Below are positions 42,041 through 50,438 of a stretch of DNA of 64,000 nt, piece by piece. The notes below the pieces were generated by a model. That model saw nothing but the letters and a program-made list of their open reading frames with translations. It was not told the DNA's origin and searched no databases. A program made the translations under genes and the position numbers. Source of the stretch: Photobacterium aquae (GTDB taxonomy: Bacteria > Pseudomonadota > Gammaproteobacteria > Enterobacterales > Vibrionaceae); the NCBI RefSeq assembly GCF_001029445.1, contig NZ_LDOT01000005.1:1-64000 (forward strand), read 5' to 3'. Positions within the stretch are counted from its first letter, which is position 1, and each line of letters begins with the position of its first letter.

Positions 42041-42606
42041 CCGCGATGGAGACCCTGCCACAGCAACCGGAAACCGCCGTCGATATAGCTGTTCCGGTCT
42101 GCCTGAGCGGGTAGTTCGTTCAGCAGGCGGGCGGTGCCGAGGAAGTGGTGGTGGCTAAAGGCGAGCAGCAGCGGCAGCGGCAGGTCGGCGATGTCGCCTT
42201 GTTGCTGGGCCTCGAGGAGCATGGCCGGGAGAAAGGGCATGGTGGCCTCAAGCAGCTCGCTGTGGTGCCGGTTGGAGTAACCCGGGTCATGGCTGAGCTG
42301 GAGCATGAGCTGAAGCTGGTCCGGGTGGGCCTGCGCCCATGCCATAGCCCGTAGCCACAGCTGCCGGAAGCGGCTCTTGGCATTGCCCTCGAGCGGGAGG
42401 GCCGTCATGGCCGATGCCAGCGACGATTTGGCCCGGAGGTAGACCGCGACGATGAGCGCCTGCTTGGTCGGGAAATGGTGGAACAGGGTGCCGGTCGCGA
42501 CCCCGGCAGACTTGGCGATGCTGGCGGTACTGGTGGCCCGGATCCCCTGCTCGACGAACAAATGCAGGGCGCTGTCGAGCAGCAGCTGTTGTTTGTTGGT
42601 CGTCAT
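42037..42606 (-). CDS. TetR-family regulator
   Basis: A 189-residue TetR-type repressor. The helix-turn-helix is ATSTASIAKSAGVATGTLFH (residues 24-43), followed by HFPTKQALIVAV; the C-terminal ligand domain is variable. It lies ten bases downstream of an aldehyde dehydrogenase gene on the same strand and so is cotranscribed with it. The palindrome at 44071-44090 in front of that pair is its probable operator. Confidence 0.88.
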   Translation of the reverse strand: MTTNKQQLLLDSALHLFVEQGIRATSTASIAKSAGVATGTLFHHFPTKQALIVAVYLRAKSSLASAMTALPLEGNAKSRFRQLWLRAMAWAQAHPDQLQLMLQLSHDPGYSNRHHSELLEATMPFLPAMLLEAQQQGDIADLPLPLLLAFSHHHFLGTARLLNELPAQADRNSYIDGGFRLLWQGLHRG

Positions 42607-42616
42607 GGATGCGCTC

Positions 42617-44053
42617 CTAACGGGTGAAAAAAGCCAGCATCAGTTTCTGCCACCATCGGCCGTAGGGCGGCTTGACCAGCCCGGCGGTGCTGAACTTGCC
42701 ACGGGCCAGAACCGTCTTGGCCTTGGAGAAGGTCAGGAATCCTTCATGGCCGTGGTAGTGCCCCATTCCTGAGGGGCCGATCCCGCCAAAAGGCGCGTCG
42801 TCGGCTGCCACGTGCATCACGGTGTCGTTGATGGCCATGCCGCCGGCGTGGGTCTGGTCGCGGACCATTGCCTGGGTCGCCGGATCGAGGCTCATCAGGT
42901 AGAGCGCGAGCGGGCGGGGGCGCTCGCGGATGTAGGCCACGGCCTGCGTCAGGTCGTCGTAGCCGATCACCGGCAGGAGCGGGCCGAAAATCTCCTCGGT
43001 CATTACGCTGAGGTCGGCGGGTACGTCGGTCAGCAGGTGCGGGACGAGGCGGTGCCGGCTGTCGTCTCGGGCATCGGCATGGCAGGGTTCGACGGCTGCG
43101 CCAGACTGCTCGGCCTCGTCGAGCCATTGGCACAGGCGCTGGTACTGGCGGGGGTTGATCACCGAGGCGAAGTCGGGATTGGCGGTCCCGCCGGGGTAAT
43201 GGCGGTTGTACTGGGCCTTGAAGCGGGCAATGAAGGCCTGCTCCTGACCGCGTGGGACAAGGACATAGTCGGGGGCCACGCAGATCTGCCCGGCATTGAG
43301 GCACTTGCCGAATAGAATTCGCTCGACGGCTAGATCCAGCGGCATATCCGGGGCGATCAGGGCGGGTGACTTGCCGCCCAGCTCGAGGGTCACCGGGGTC
43401 AGGTTGTCGGCCGCGGCGCGCATGACGTGCCTGCCGACCGTCGTCGAGCCGGTGAACAGCAGGTGGTCGAACGGCAGGCGGGTGAAGTAGGCGGCCTCAT
43501 CGGCCTCACCCTCGAAGACGGCGACAGTATCCTCGCTGAAGGCATCGGCCAGCAACTGGCGCAGAACCCGGTTGGTCGCCGGGGTGAACTCGCTGAGTTT
43601 GATCATTGCCCGGTTGCCCGCCGCAAGGGCGGTGATTAGCGGGCCGATGCTGAGCATGACCGGGAAGTTCCAGGGGACCACGATCCCGACCACGCCCAGT
43701 GGCTGGTAATGGACCTTGACCGAGGCCGGGGTCAGCAGTAGCCCGGCATGGCGGCGGGAGGGCTTCATCCATCCCTTGAGCTTGCGCCGGGTGTAGTTGA
43801 TCGCGGCGATGCACGGCACGATGTCGGTGAGCAGGGTATCTTGGCGGTGGCGCTGGCCGAAATCCTGATCCAGGGCCTCGCACAGCGCGTTGCTGTGCGC
43901 CTTGAGGGCTTGCTTGAGGGCGTCGAGGCGGGCCTTGCGATCGTCAAGCGAGGGCATCGGCTCGGCGAGATAGGCCGCCTGCTGGCGGGCAAGGCGGTCA
44001 GCCATTTGGGTGCAGGCTGTGGTTGGGATATCAAGTTTTTCGGCGGCGGTCAT
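42617..44053 (-). CDS. Coniferyl-aldehyde-dehydrogenase-like aldehyde dehydrogenase
   Basis: A 478-residue NAD(P)-dependent aldehyde dehydrogenase. It shows GVVGIVVPWNFPVMLSIGPL, the cofactor motif FTGSTTVGR, the glutamate loop TLELGGKSPA and the catalytic cysteine in NAGQICVAPDYV. The shape, with the C-terminal HEGFLTFSKAKTVL and a short tail, fits the coniferyl aldehyde dehydrogenase (CalB-like) branch, but the substrate may be any medium-chain or aromatic aldehyde. It is transcribed with the downstream tetR and probably repressed by it. Confidence 0.88.
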   Translation of the reverse strand: MTAAEKLDIPTTACTQMADRLARQQAAYLAEPMPSLDDRKARLDALKQALKAHSNALCEALDQDFGQRHRQDTLLTDIVPCIAAINYTRRKLKGWMKPSRRHAGLLLTPASVKVHYQPLGVVGIVVPWNFPVMLSIGPLITALAAGNRAMIKLSEFTPATNRVLRQLLADAFSEDTVAVFEGEADEAAYFTRLPFDHLLFTGSTTVGRHVMRAAADNLTPVTLELGGKSPALIAPDMPLDLAVERILFGKCLNAGQICVAPDYVLVPRGQEQAFIARFKAQYNRHYPGGTANPDFASVINPRQYQRLCQWLDEAEQSGAAVEPCHADARDDSRHRLVPHLLTDVPADLSVMTEEIFGPLLPVIGYDDLTQAVAYIRERPRPLALYLMSLDPATQAMVRDQTHAGGMAINDTVMHVAADDAPFGGIGPSGMGHYHGHEGFLTFSKAKTVLARGKFSTAGLVKPPYGRWWQKLMLAFFTR

Positions 44054-44070
44054 AAGTAGGCTCCATCGTA

Positions 44071-44090
44071 AACCGACTAGTCAGTCGGTT
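44071..44090. promoter_or_regulatory. Likely TetR operator upstream of the aldehyde dehydrogenase
   Basis: aaccgact (44071-44078) and agtcggtt (44083-44090) are perfect complements around agtc. The site lies 18 bases before the dehydrogenase start, where a TetR dimer would block transcription. Confidence 0.7.
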
Positions 44091-44129
44091 AAATTGTAGA
44101 CGATGATGGCCCGCTTTGCTGTGAGGATC

Positions 44130-44726
44130 TTATGATTTCCTGTGGCCGCTCTTGTCGGCATGGAACACCGTGATGAACGCCTCGAAGTACTTCAGCAGGG
44201 CATCCCCATCCGTGCCATACCCCAGTTCTTGCAGGACTGCGGCACCGGCCTCGCAGGTACAGAGGTTGCCGGGGGTCTGGTTGCGGCGTAGCTGGTAGCT
44301 CGACGGGGAGTCGGCGCTGATCGCCAGTCGCGGGAGCGCGGCCAGCCACGGGCTGCGGCGGACCATCTTGCGGGCTTCCTGCCAGGTCGCATCGAGGATG
44401 ATCACCAGCGGGATTTTCTCCGCATCCGGTACATAGGCGCAGGAGGCCGTGTGCTCGTCGGCGGGGAACAGCAGCCACGGCTGGTAGCGGGGATCGACCA
44501 GCATCGCTAGCAGCTCGGACGGCGGGTTGGTTCGGTCCCAGATTTGGCGTTCGCAGTTGGGTAGGGTGCGCAGCATCAGCTCGCCGGTATTGGTGTCCTT
44601 GCCCATTTCTCGGGGATGGGTCAGCAGGACAATCGGCAGCGGGCAGTCCAGCTGCGGTTCGCTCTCGCAGATACAGTTGTGTTGGAACCCGCAGCGCGGG
44701 CAGGGTTGGCTATGATGCATGGTCAA
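44130..44726 (-). CDS. tapT: tRNA-uridine aminocarboxypropyltransferase (DTW domain, TapT-like)
   Basis: A 198-residue DTW-domain protein. It has an N-terminal cysteine cluster (C9, C12, C18, C20), a PIVLLTHPREMGKDTNTG SAM-binding region and the DTW signature in IILDATWQEARKM, followed by SSYQLRRNQTPGNLCTCEA. E. coli TapT (YfiP) makes acp3U at position 47 of tRNAs from SAM, and this is the closest match I know. It stands between the aldehyde dehydrogenase operator and a lipoprotein gene. Confidence 0.88.
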   Translation of the reverse strand: MTMHHSQPCPRCGFQHNCICESEPQLDCPLPIVLLTHPREMGKDTNTGELMLRTLPNCERQIWDRTNPPSELLAMLVDPRYQPWLLFPADEHTASCAYVPDAEKIPLVIILDATWQEARKMVRRSPWLAALPRLAISADSPSSYQLRRNQTPGNLCTCEAGAAVLQELGYGTDGDALLKYFEAFITVFHADKSGHRKS

Positions 44727-44791
44727 TCGGTGCTAGGGGCTGAATAGGGATGACGCAGAGTGTGGCATACCCAGCGTCATCGAGGCAAAAA

Positions 44792-45814
44792 CTATCGTGG
44801 TAGCCGGATCAGCCGGGGGCCGCTATCACCAAGGAAATAGGACGAGCCATCAATGGTTTCCTGCCAGACAATCAGGCTATTGCCATCCCGTCGGTAGATC
44901 CGTTCGCTGGCTGCTGCCTGGCCGGGCTCGAAGGTGATGCTGAGCAGATCCTGCCCTGATTGATGCCAGAATCCGCTGGCCTGTGGCGCCCCGGAGTCGG
45001 GGGTGATGACGGCGGTGTGATCGGGGTTTAGCGTCAGCTGGTGGCCGTCCGGCGTGTCGCTGCTCTGGTAGTGGCCGAGCCAGGGGGCGGCCGGATCAGT
45101 ATTGGCCAGGGTGGCGCAGCCGGTATAGGTTTGCTGCTGCCAGACGAGGGTCGATTGCCAGCCGAACAGGCTATCGCTCATCGTGTCGTTGCACTGGGCG
45201 CGTAGCAGGGTCAGGGTGAAGGGCGATCCGAGGTAGGTATGGCGATCCGGTTCGATATCGCGGGAAGCGACAGGGCTTGTCAGGGCGGCGGCATTCGGTC
45301 GCCGGAGGCTGGCCTGTTGGTTGTGAATGGACAGCGACCAGCCCGGCTCGGCTCCGAAGGCCCGTGTCGGCTGCGGGGTCTGCTGGCATTGGCCTTTGAT
45401 GTCGGTTGTGAGGCGGTTGATATGATCAACCCTTAGCAGGGCATCGTAGTTAGCCGCGAACCCGTCATCCGGGGCGGGTTCGAGGGTGCCGACGAACTCG
45501 CCGTAGAGGGGGTGGTAGCCCGGTGCTGCGAGGGCACCGGCGGCAGGGGCATCGCCGCTTGGCAGCACGACCCAGTATTGGCGGGGGCTGCCGCATGGCT
45601 GGAAGCTGCGGGTTTCGTGGCCGAGGATGACCTCCCCCCTGAGCAGGAATGGTTGTGGGCTGGTGGTGACTGGCCCGGTTGCGGCCGGGGTCTCGGTGGG
45701 GGCGGCGTTGTTGGGCGCCGCCGGACGGACTGCCGGGGTGTGTGGGGCAAAGTTGCAGCCTGCCAGCAAGAGGGCTACAGGCACGAGGAGCAGGTGGCGG
45801 GACTGGCGTATCAT
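44792..45814 (-). CDS. Uncharacterised lipoprotein
   Basis: A 340-residue lipoprotein with lipobox LLLAGC (Cys20) and a Pro/Ala/Thr-rich linker. The first domain begins RGEVILGHETRSFQPCGSPR and contains QYWVVLPSG, a pattern shared with putative COG3650-type lipoproteins. The C-terminal part (HYQSSDTPDGHQLTLNPDHTA, in two segments) resembles the beta-rich NlpE-like fold. Six cysteines including the lipidated one could form periplasmic disulfides. Its function is unknown. It is divergent from the EVE-domain gene. Confidence 0.72.
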   Translation of the reverse strand: MIRQSRHLLLVPVALLLAGCNFAPHTPAVRPAAPNNAAPTETPAATGPVTTSPQPFLLRGEVILGHETRSFQPCGSPRQYWVVLPSGDAPAAGALAAPGYHPLYGEFVGTLEPAPDDGFAANYDALLRVDHINRLTTDIKGQCQQTPQPTRAFGAEPGWSLSIHNQQASLRRPNAAALTSPVASRDIEPDRHTYLGSPFTLTLLRAQCNDTMSDSLFGWQSTLVWQQQTYTGCATLANTDPAAPWLGHYQSSDTPDGHQLTLNPDHTAVITPDSGAPQASGFWHQSGQDLLSITFEPGQAAASERIYRRDGNSLIVWQETIDGSSYFLGDSGPRLIRLPR

Positions 45815-45875
45815 CCGGTTCTCCCGTTGTGGTAGGCTGGCACTGTCTAGTCAGTCCCAACAGAAAGAGAATGCG

Positions 45876-46346
45876 ATGGCATATTGGTTATTTAAGACAG
45901 AGCCGGACACCTTTTCAATAGATACCCTGAAGAAACAGCAGGTTTCATGTTGGGAAGGGGTGCGCAACTATCAGGCTCGCAACATGATGCGTGATCAGAT
46001 CCGGGAAGGGGACGAGGTCTTTATATACCATTCGTCGTGCAAGGATGTCGGGGTGGTGGGGATTGCCGAGGTGGTGCGCGAGGCCTACCCGGATCATTTT
46101 CAGTTCGATCTGCAAAGCGCGTATTTCGACCCCAAGTCCGATCCGGCCAACCCCCGCTGGGTGATGGTGGATATTGCCTACCGGCGTCACTTGCGGCTGG
46201 TGTCCCTCAAGAAGATGAAGGCCAATCCAGCATTGGATGATATGCCGTTGGTGCAGCGCGGGAGCCGCCTGAGCATTATGCCGGTGACGGAGGCGCAATG
46301 GGAGGCGATTCTGATGATGACCGGTCAATTCCCGCCGGTTGTGTAA
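45876..46346 (+). CDS. EVE-domain protein
   Basis: A 156-residue single EVE (PUA-like) domain: MAYWLFKTEPDTFSIDTL, WEGVRNYQARNMMRDQI, GDEVFIYHSSC and VDIAYRRHLRL are all typical. EVE folds bind modified bases in DNA or RNA; family proteins often stand alone as here. The start at 45876 is set by the conserved MAYWLFK start; AAAGAGA precedes it. Its exact role is unknown. Confidence 0.92.
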   Translation: MAYWLFKTEPDTFSIDTLKKQQVSCWEGVRNYQARNMMRDQIREGDEVFIYHSSCKDVGVVGIAEVVREAYPDHFQFDLQSAYFDPKSDPANPRWVMVDIAYRRHLRLVSLKKMKANPALDDMPLVQRGSRLSIMPVTEAQWEAILMMTGQFPPVV

Positions 46347-46349
46347 CAA

Positions 46350-46378
46350 GAAAAACGCCCCAGGGGGAAGGGGCGTTG
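46350..46378 (-). terminator. Terminator after yigL
   Basis: aacgcccc (46354-46361) and ggggcgtt (46370-46377) form the stem; on the minus strand the final arm is followed by a T run. It may also end the EVE gene. Confidence 0.85.
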
Positions 46379-46385
46379 GTTTCGG

Positions 46386-47186
46386 TTATTTAACCAGATG
46401 CTCGCTGAGATAGCGGGCGACGGCCTCGTCGGCACAGTCACCGATCACCTCGTTGTCCGGCAGGGCGCGCTTGACCTTGTCATGGGCGGTGCCCATCACC
46501 AGCCCCTTGGCGGCCATCGATAGCATTTCGACATCATTCATGCCGTCGCCGAAGGCGATGCAGTCGCTCAGATCATAGCCCTTGGCTTTTGCCACGGCCT
46601 CGAGGGCAAAGCCCTTGGAAACGCCGGCGTCCATCACTTCCAGGCACCACGGGGTGGAGAATGCCACGTTGGCGCGCTCGCCCAGTTCGGCGTTGAACCT
46701 GTCTTCCCACTCAACCAATTTGTCGTGGTCCTGGTCGTCGCGGGTAAAGAATACCTTGGCAATCCCGTCCAGCGGCGGGTTGTCGACATCGAACAGCTGA
46801 TAGGTGAAGGTTTCGTGGAAATCCTTGAGGTTTTCGTCCTCGACATTGAGGAGCCAGTCGTCGTTGCGGTAGATGTGGATTTTCAGCTCGGGATCCTGCT
46901 TGGCCATGGCGATCAGGGCCGCGACGACATCGGGCTGGACGTCCTGCTTGAAGATGGGATTATCGTTGCTGTCGTGGACGCGGGCACCGTTGGAGGTGAT
47001 CATGTCGGCTGGGATCCCCAGCTGCTGGCGCATGTCGGCAACGTCGATATGGTGGCGGCCGGTGGCAAAGACGAAGTGCTTGCCTTGGGCGTGAAGGGCC
47101 TGCAATGTTGCCTTGGTGTAAGGGGCAATCTTGTGGTCAGGAGTCAGTAGTGTGCCGTCCAGATCGGACGCGATAAGCTGGTACAT
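46386..47186 (-). CDS. yigL: HAD-family sugar/pyridoxal phosphatase YigL
   Basis: A 266-residue Cof-type HAD phosphatase, very similar to E. coli YigL, which acts on pyridoxal phosphate and sugar phosphates. HAD motif I is ASDLDGTLL (nucleophile Asp), motif II FATGRHH, motif III the lysine of GVSKGFALEAV, and motif IV AFGDGMNDVEML. The start at 47186 gives the expected MYQLIASDLDG. It follows pldB on the same strand, as in E. coli. Confidence 0.95.
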   Translation of the reverse strand: MYQLIASDLDGTLLTPDHKIAPYTKATLQALHAQGKHFVFATGRHHIDVADMRQQLGIPADMITSNGARVHDSNDNPIFKQDVQPDVVAALIAMAKQDPELKIHIYRNDDWLLNVEDENLKDFHETFTYQLFDVDNPPLDGIAKVFFTRDDQDHDKLVEWEDRFNAELGERANVAFSTPWCLEVMDAGVSKGFALEAVAKAKGYDLSDCIAFGDGMNDVEMLSMAAKGLVMGTAHDKVKRALPDNEVIGDCADEAVARYLSEHLVK

Positions 47187-47283
47187 GAAACCTCTCGTGT
47201 AGCGACAGAGGCCCAAAACGTCACCGTCTTGGGCGATACTGGAGCAATTCTAAACCAGTTCACCCAAGATAAAAGAGGCTATT

Positions 47284-48285
47284 TTATACTGGGGTGATTT
47301 CCGCTTTACCGAAGTGTGCCAAGGCTGCTTCAAGCGCAGGCCGGCGGTACTGATCGGCCTCGAACAGCAGTTCATGGCGGGCCCCCTCGATGACGGTGAG
47401 ATCGCAGGTTCCCCCCGTTGCCGCCATCGCCTGACAAAACTGCGCATGGGCGCCATTGTCGATGATGGTGTCCTCGCTGGCCTGTAGCAACAGTAACGGG
47501 GTCTGGATCTGGCCGGCCTCGCGGATGCTGCGCTTGGCCGCAGCCAGCCCCTGCCATACCCAGCGCGAGCTTGGCCCGCCAATTTTCAGTTCCGGTTTGT
47601 GCTCGTAGAGATCGCGGAACCATTGGTAGCGGATCTTGCTTTGGCTAAGCGGATTGCCCGCAAACGGCTTGGGGTAATAGGGAACCTGACCCGGCGCATA
47701 GCTGGGTTGGCGCTGGAGCTGCTCGACGACGCGGGCCAGCGGCGAGGCGATAGGGCGCATCCATTGGCGCAGGTGGATCCCGTGCATCGGGGCCGAGAGT
47801 ACCGCGCTGTCAATCTTGCCGGGGTGGCGGGCCAGATACAGGCTGGCGATGGTTCCGCCCATGGAATGGGCCAGCATGAAATGCTGGCGGTAGCCCTTGG
47901 GGGCAACGATACTGTCAATGAAGGTGTTGAGATCGGCGACGTAGTCGTCGAACTCCTCGATATGGCCGAGCTCGCTGTCATCTGCCAGCCGGTCGGATAC
48001 CCCCTGGCCCCGGTGGTCGAGGGCATAGACGTCATAGCCCTGGCAGACTAGGTCGTAGAACAGCTCCTGGTATTTCCAGTAGCTTTCGATCCGGCCGTTG
48101 ACCACAATGATTGCCTTGTCGGGGTTGTATCCGGTCAGGGCGACCCAGCCGATTTGGCGCTGGTCAGCCCCGCAGAACATTCCCTCTTTGCGGTGCTGCC
48201 ATAGCTCGGCGGCGGGACCGGCCATGGTCTGGGCAAAGGTATGCTCTTGGGTGAATGTGGTCGGTAGCTGGGGCTGGGCTGTCAT
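47284..48285 (-). CDS. pldB: Lysophospholipase L2 PldB
   Basis: A 333-residue alpha/beta hydrolase hydrolysing lysophospholipids at the inner membrane. The nucleophile elbow LAHSMGG is preceded by VYALDHRGQGVSDR, the catalytic Asp lies in LLLQASEDTIIDN, and the His is in VIEGARHELLFE. It heads the pldB-yigL unit, and rhtB is divergent, matching the E. coli neighbourhood. Confidence 0.95.
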   Translation of the reverse strand: MTAQPQLPTTFTQEHTFAQTMAGPAAELWQHRKEGMFCGADQRQIGWVALTGYNPDKAIIVVNGRIESYWKYQELFYDLVCQGYDVYALDHRGQGVSDRLADDSELGHIEEFDDYVADLNTFIDSIVAPKGYRQHFMLAHSMGGTIASLYLARHPGKIDSAVLSAPMHGIHLRQWMRPIASPLARVVEQLQRQPSYAPGQVPYYPKPFAGNPLSQSKIRYQWFRDLYEHKPELKIGGPSSRWVWQGLAAAKRSIREAGQIQTPLLLLQASEDTIIDNGAHAQFCQAMAATGGTCDLTVIEGARHELLFEADQYRRPALEAALAHFGKAEITPV

Positions 48286-48523
48286 TGTTTATCTCGTTCT
48301 ATCGCGTGTCCGGCAAGTATATACTCAAGTTAGCGCAAGATGCAGACCCCGTGTTTTTCCGGTGCAGGGTGTTATTGAGCCTGTGCGGTATGCCGGGGGT
48401 TGATCTTAGTAATATTGGCGGCTGAAACCGGTTGCGCTGCAAGGCTTACACCTGCTACCGTGTAGTGTTTTTTTGTGTTTTTCTGTCCCTGCCGGGCAGG
48501 GAGCTGTATCACAGGAGTTTGCG

Positions 48524-49141
48524 GTGAGTGTCGAAATGTGGCTTGCCTATCTGGCAACGGCCATCGTCTTTAGCTTTGCGCCCGGATCCGGGACGGTAAA
48601 TTCTATCAGCAACGGGATGGTGTATGGCTGGCGCAAGTCGCTGGCTTCGATTCTCGGTCTGCAAATCGGCCTGACGGTGCATATCGTGCTGGTTGGCGTC
48701 GGGCTCGGTGCTTTGGTGGCCCAGTCTGCGGCGGCTTTCACCTTGATAAAATGGGTCGGTGGCGCCTACCTGATTTGGCTCGGTATCCAGAAATGGCGTG
48801 ATCGTGCCTCGCTGGCCGTCGGCAATCGAGATCTCGGTGTTTCTGGTTGGCAGCTTTGCCGTCAGGCTGTGTTGGTTAACCTGACCAACCCTAAAACGGT
48901 CGTGTTCCTCGTCGCCCTATTTCCTCAATTTATTGACCCGTCACAGCCCCAGCTCAGCCAGTTGTTGGTGTTGGGCGTGACCACCGTGGCAGTGGATGCA
49001 TTGGTCATGTTGACCTATGTCACGTTGGCTTCCCGCTTGGCAGGGTATATTCGCTCCGATCGGGTCATGTCATCACTCAACCGAGTCTTCGGTTCTATGT
49101 TCATCGGTTGCGGTGCCCTGCTGGCAACTGCAAAGGCCTAA
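48524..49141 (+). CDS. rhtB: Homoserine/homoserine lactone efflux protein RhtB
   Basis: A 205-residue LysE/RhtB exporter with six hydrophobic segments. GTG at 48524 is chosen because AGGAG at 48513-48517 is six bases upstream and the resulting start (MSVEMWLAYLATAIVFS) aligns with E. coli RhtB. Typical segments are FAPGSGTVNSISNGMVYG, IVLVGVGLGAL, YLIWLGIQKWRD and LVNLTNPKTVVFLVALFPQF. It removes excess homoserine or its lactone. It lies next to pldB as in E. coli. Confidence 0.93.
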   Translation: MSVEMWLAYLATAIVFSFAPGSGTVNSISNGMVYGWRKSLASILGLQIGLTVHIVLVGVGLGALVAQSAAAFTLIKWVGGAYLIWLGIQKWRDRASLAVGNRDLGVSGWQLCRQAVLVNLTNPKTVVFLVALFPQFIDPSQPQLSQLLVLGVTTVAVDALVMLTYVTLASRLAGYIRSDRVMSSLNRVFGSMFIGCGALLATAKA

Positions 49142-49201
49142 TCAGGGAATGGCAGGCTGATGGCCTGCCTGTGCCACTTATCAGAGTCGTGATCACCTGC
49201 T

Positions 49202-50422
49202 ATGTATTCATATGTCGCCCGCCAGCCGATTTTCAACCGTCAGCAGAAAACCGTTGGGTATGAACTGCTGTTCCGTGACGGCGAGAGCAATGCTTTCCCG
49301 TTGGATATGGATGAAAACAAGGCCACCTGCCGCCTGCTGGTGGATAACTTCCTTGCCGGAGGTAACACCCCTGCGATGTCTGGCAAGCGTTGTTTCATCA
49401 ATTTTCCCCATCAGACACTGATCGAACTGTTGCCGGTCATCCTGCCCAAGCAGCAGATCGTTATCGAGGTGCTTGAAACCTGCCGGCCGGATGACGAACT
49501 GCTACAGGCGGTACGGATGCTGAATCAACGCGGGTATCTGATTGCCTTGGATGATTTCGACCTCGATCCTAGCTGGCAGCGCTTTTTGCCTTTCGTCCAC
49601 ATTATCAAGCTTGACCTGATCAAAATAGGGGTCGAAGCGGCATGTGCCTATGTGGCAGAGAACCGCCATCGCCGGCTGATGTTCCTTGCCGAGAAGGTCG
49701 AGAACCATGCCGAGTATGCCCGTACCCTCGAAGCCGGTTTCCATTTCTTTCAGGGGTACTACTTCAGTCGCCCCGAACTTATCAAACATCGTCCGCTCAA
49801 GCCGGAACGGCTGACGACCTTGCGTCTGCTGCAGGAGGTGTGCCGCGACGAGGTCAACTTTGATCGTGTCGAGCAATTGATCACCGGCGATGTCTCGCTT
49901 TCCTATTTGCTGCTGCGTTATGTCAATACCGCCAGTCAGACGATGGTGCCGATCAGCGGCTTTCGTCAGGCGCTGGTGTATTTGGGTGAGGATAGGCTCA
50001 AGATGTTTGTCAGCGCCGTTGCCACAGCCCAGGCATCGATGGCCAAGCCGCGAGAGCTGTATGCCTTGTCGCTTCAGCGCGGGCGGATGTGTGAGCTTAT
50101 TGCACCGGCGATTGCCGGGGTGGACGACAAGGCCGCGTTTATGGTCGGTTTGCTGTCGTTGCTCGACGCGCTGCTTGATCAGCCGCTCGACAAACTGATG
50201 TCATTGTTGCCGCTCGAGCCGGAGATCACCAACGCGTTGCTGCAGCGATCCGGGCGGCTGGGCGATATGCTTGCCCTGGCGGTCGCCTATGAGCAAGCCG
50301 ACTGGCAGGCTGTCAGCCAAATTTGCAGCCAGCATGCGTTGAGCGAAGAGCTTGTTCGGCACAGCTATAACAGCGCACTTGCATGGTCCTCGCAGTATCT
50401 GGCCGCGACGCCAAGCGCTTAG
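49202..50422 (+). CDS. EAL-HDOD signalling protein (YuxH/CdgJ type)
   Basis: A 406-residue protein with an N-terminal EAL domain (about 1-200) and a C-terminal HDOD domain (about 205-400). Catalytic positions that remain are YELLFRD (Glu), FINF (Asn), VIEVLET (Glu), LDDFDLD (two Asp), IKLDLI (Lys), EKVEN (Glu) and FFQGYYF (Gln), so c-di-GMP hydrolysis is possible although ELL replaces EAL. The same architecture occurs in Vibrio CdgJ, tied to motility. It is convergent with a LysR gene, leaving only a two-base gap. Confidence 0.9.
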   Translation: MYSYVARQPIFNRQQKTVGYELLFRDGESNAFPLDMDENKATCRLLVDNFLAGGNTPAMSGKRCFINFPHQTLIELLPVILPKQQIVIEVLETCRPDDELLQAVRMLNQRGYLIALDDFDLDPSWQRFLPFVHIIKLDLIKIGVEAACAYVAENRHRRLMFLAEKVENHAEYARTLEAGFHFFQGYYFSRPELIKHRPLKPERLTTLRLLQEVCRDEVNFDRVEQLITGDVSLSYLLLRYVNTASQTMVPISGFRQALVYLGEDRLKMFVSAVATAQASMAKPRELYALSLQRGRMCELIAPAIAGVDDKAAFMVGLLSLLDALLDQPLDKLMSLLPLEPEITNALLQRSGRLGDMLALAVAYEQADWQAVSQICSQHALSEELVRHSYNSALAWSSQYLAATPSA

Positions 50423-50438
50423 CGCTAGCACGCTTGGC
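50410..50438. terminator. Inverted repeat at the convergent ends of the EAL-HDOD and lysR genes
   Basis: gccaagcg and cgcttggc flank 13 bases spanning both stop codons. No T run follows, so it is only a weak candidate for a shared terminator. Confidence 0.3.

Noticed and set aside
42744..43304. Arg/Pro-rich open frame in another minus-strand frame of the aldehyde dehydrogenase gene
   Set aside because: The composition is typical of an out-of-frame shadow in GC-rich coding DNA.
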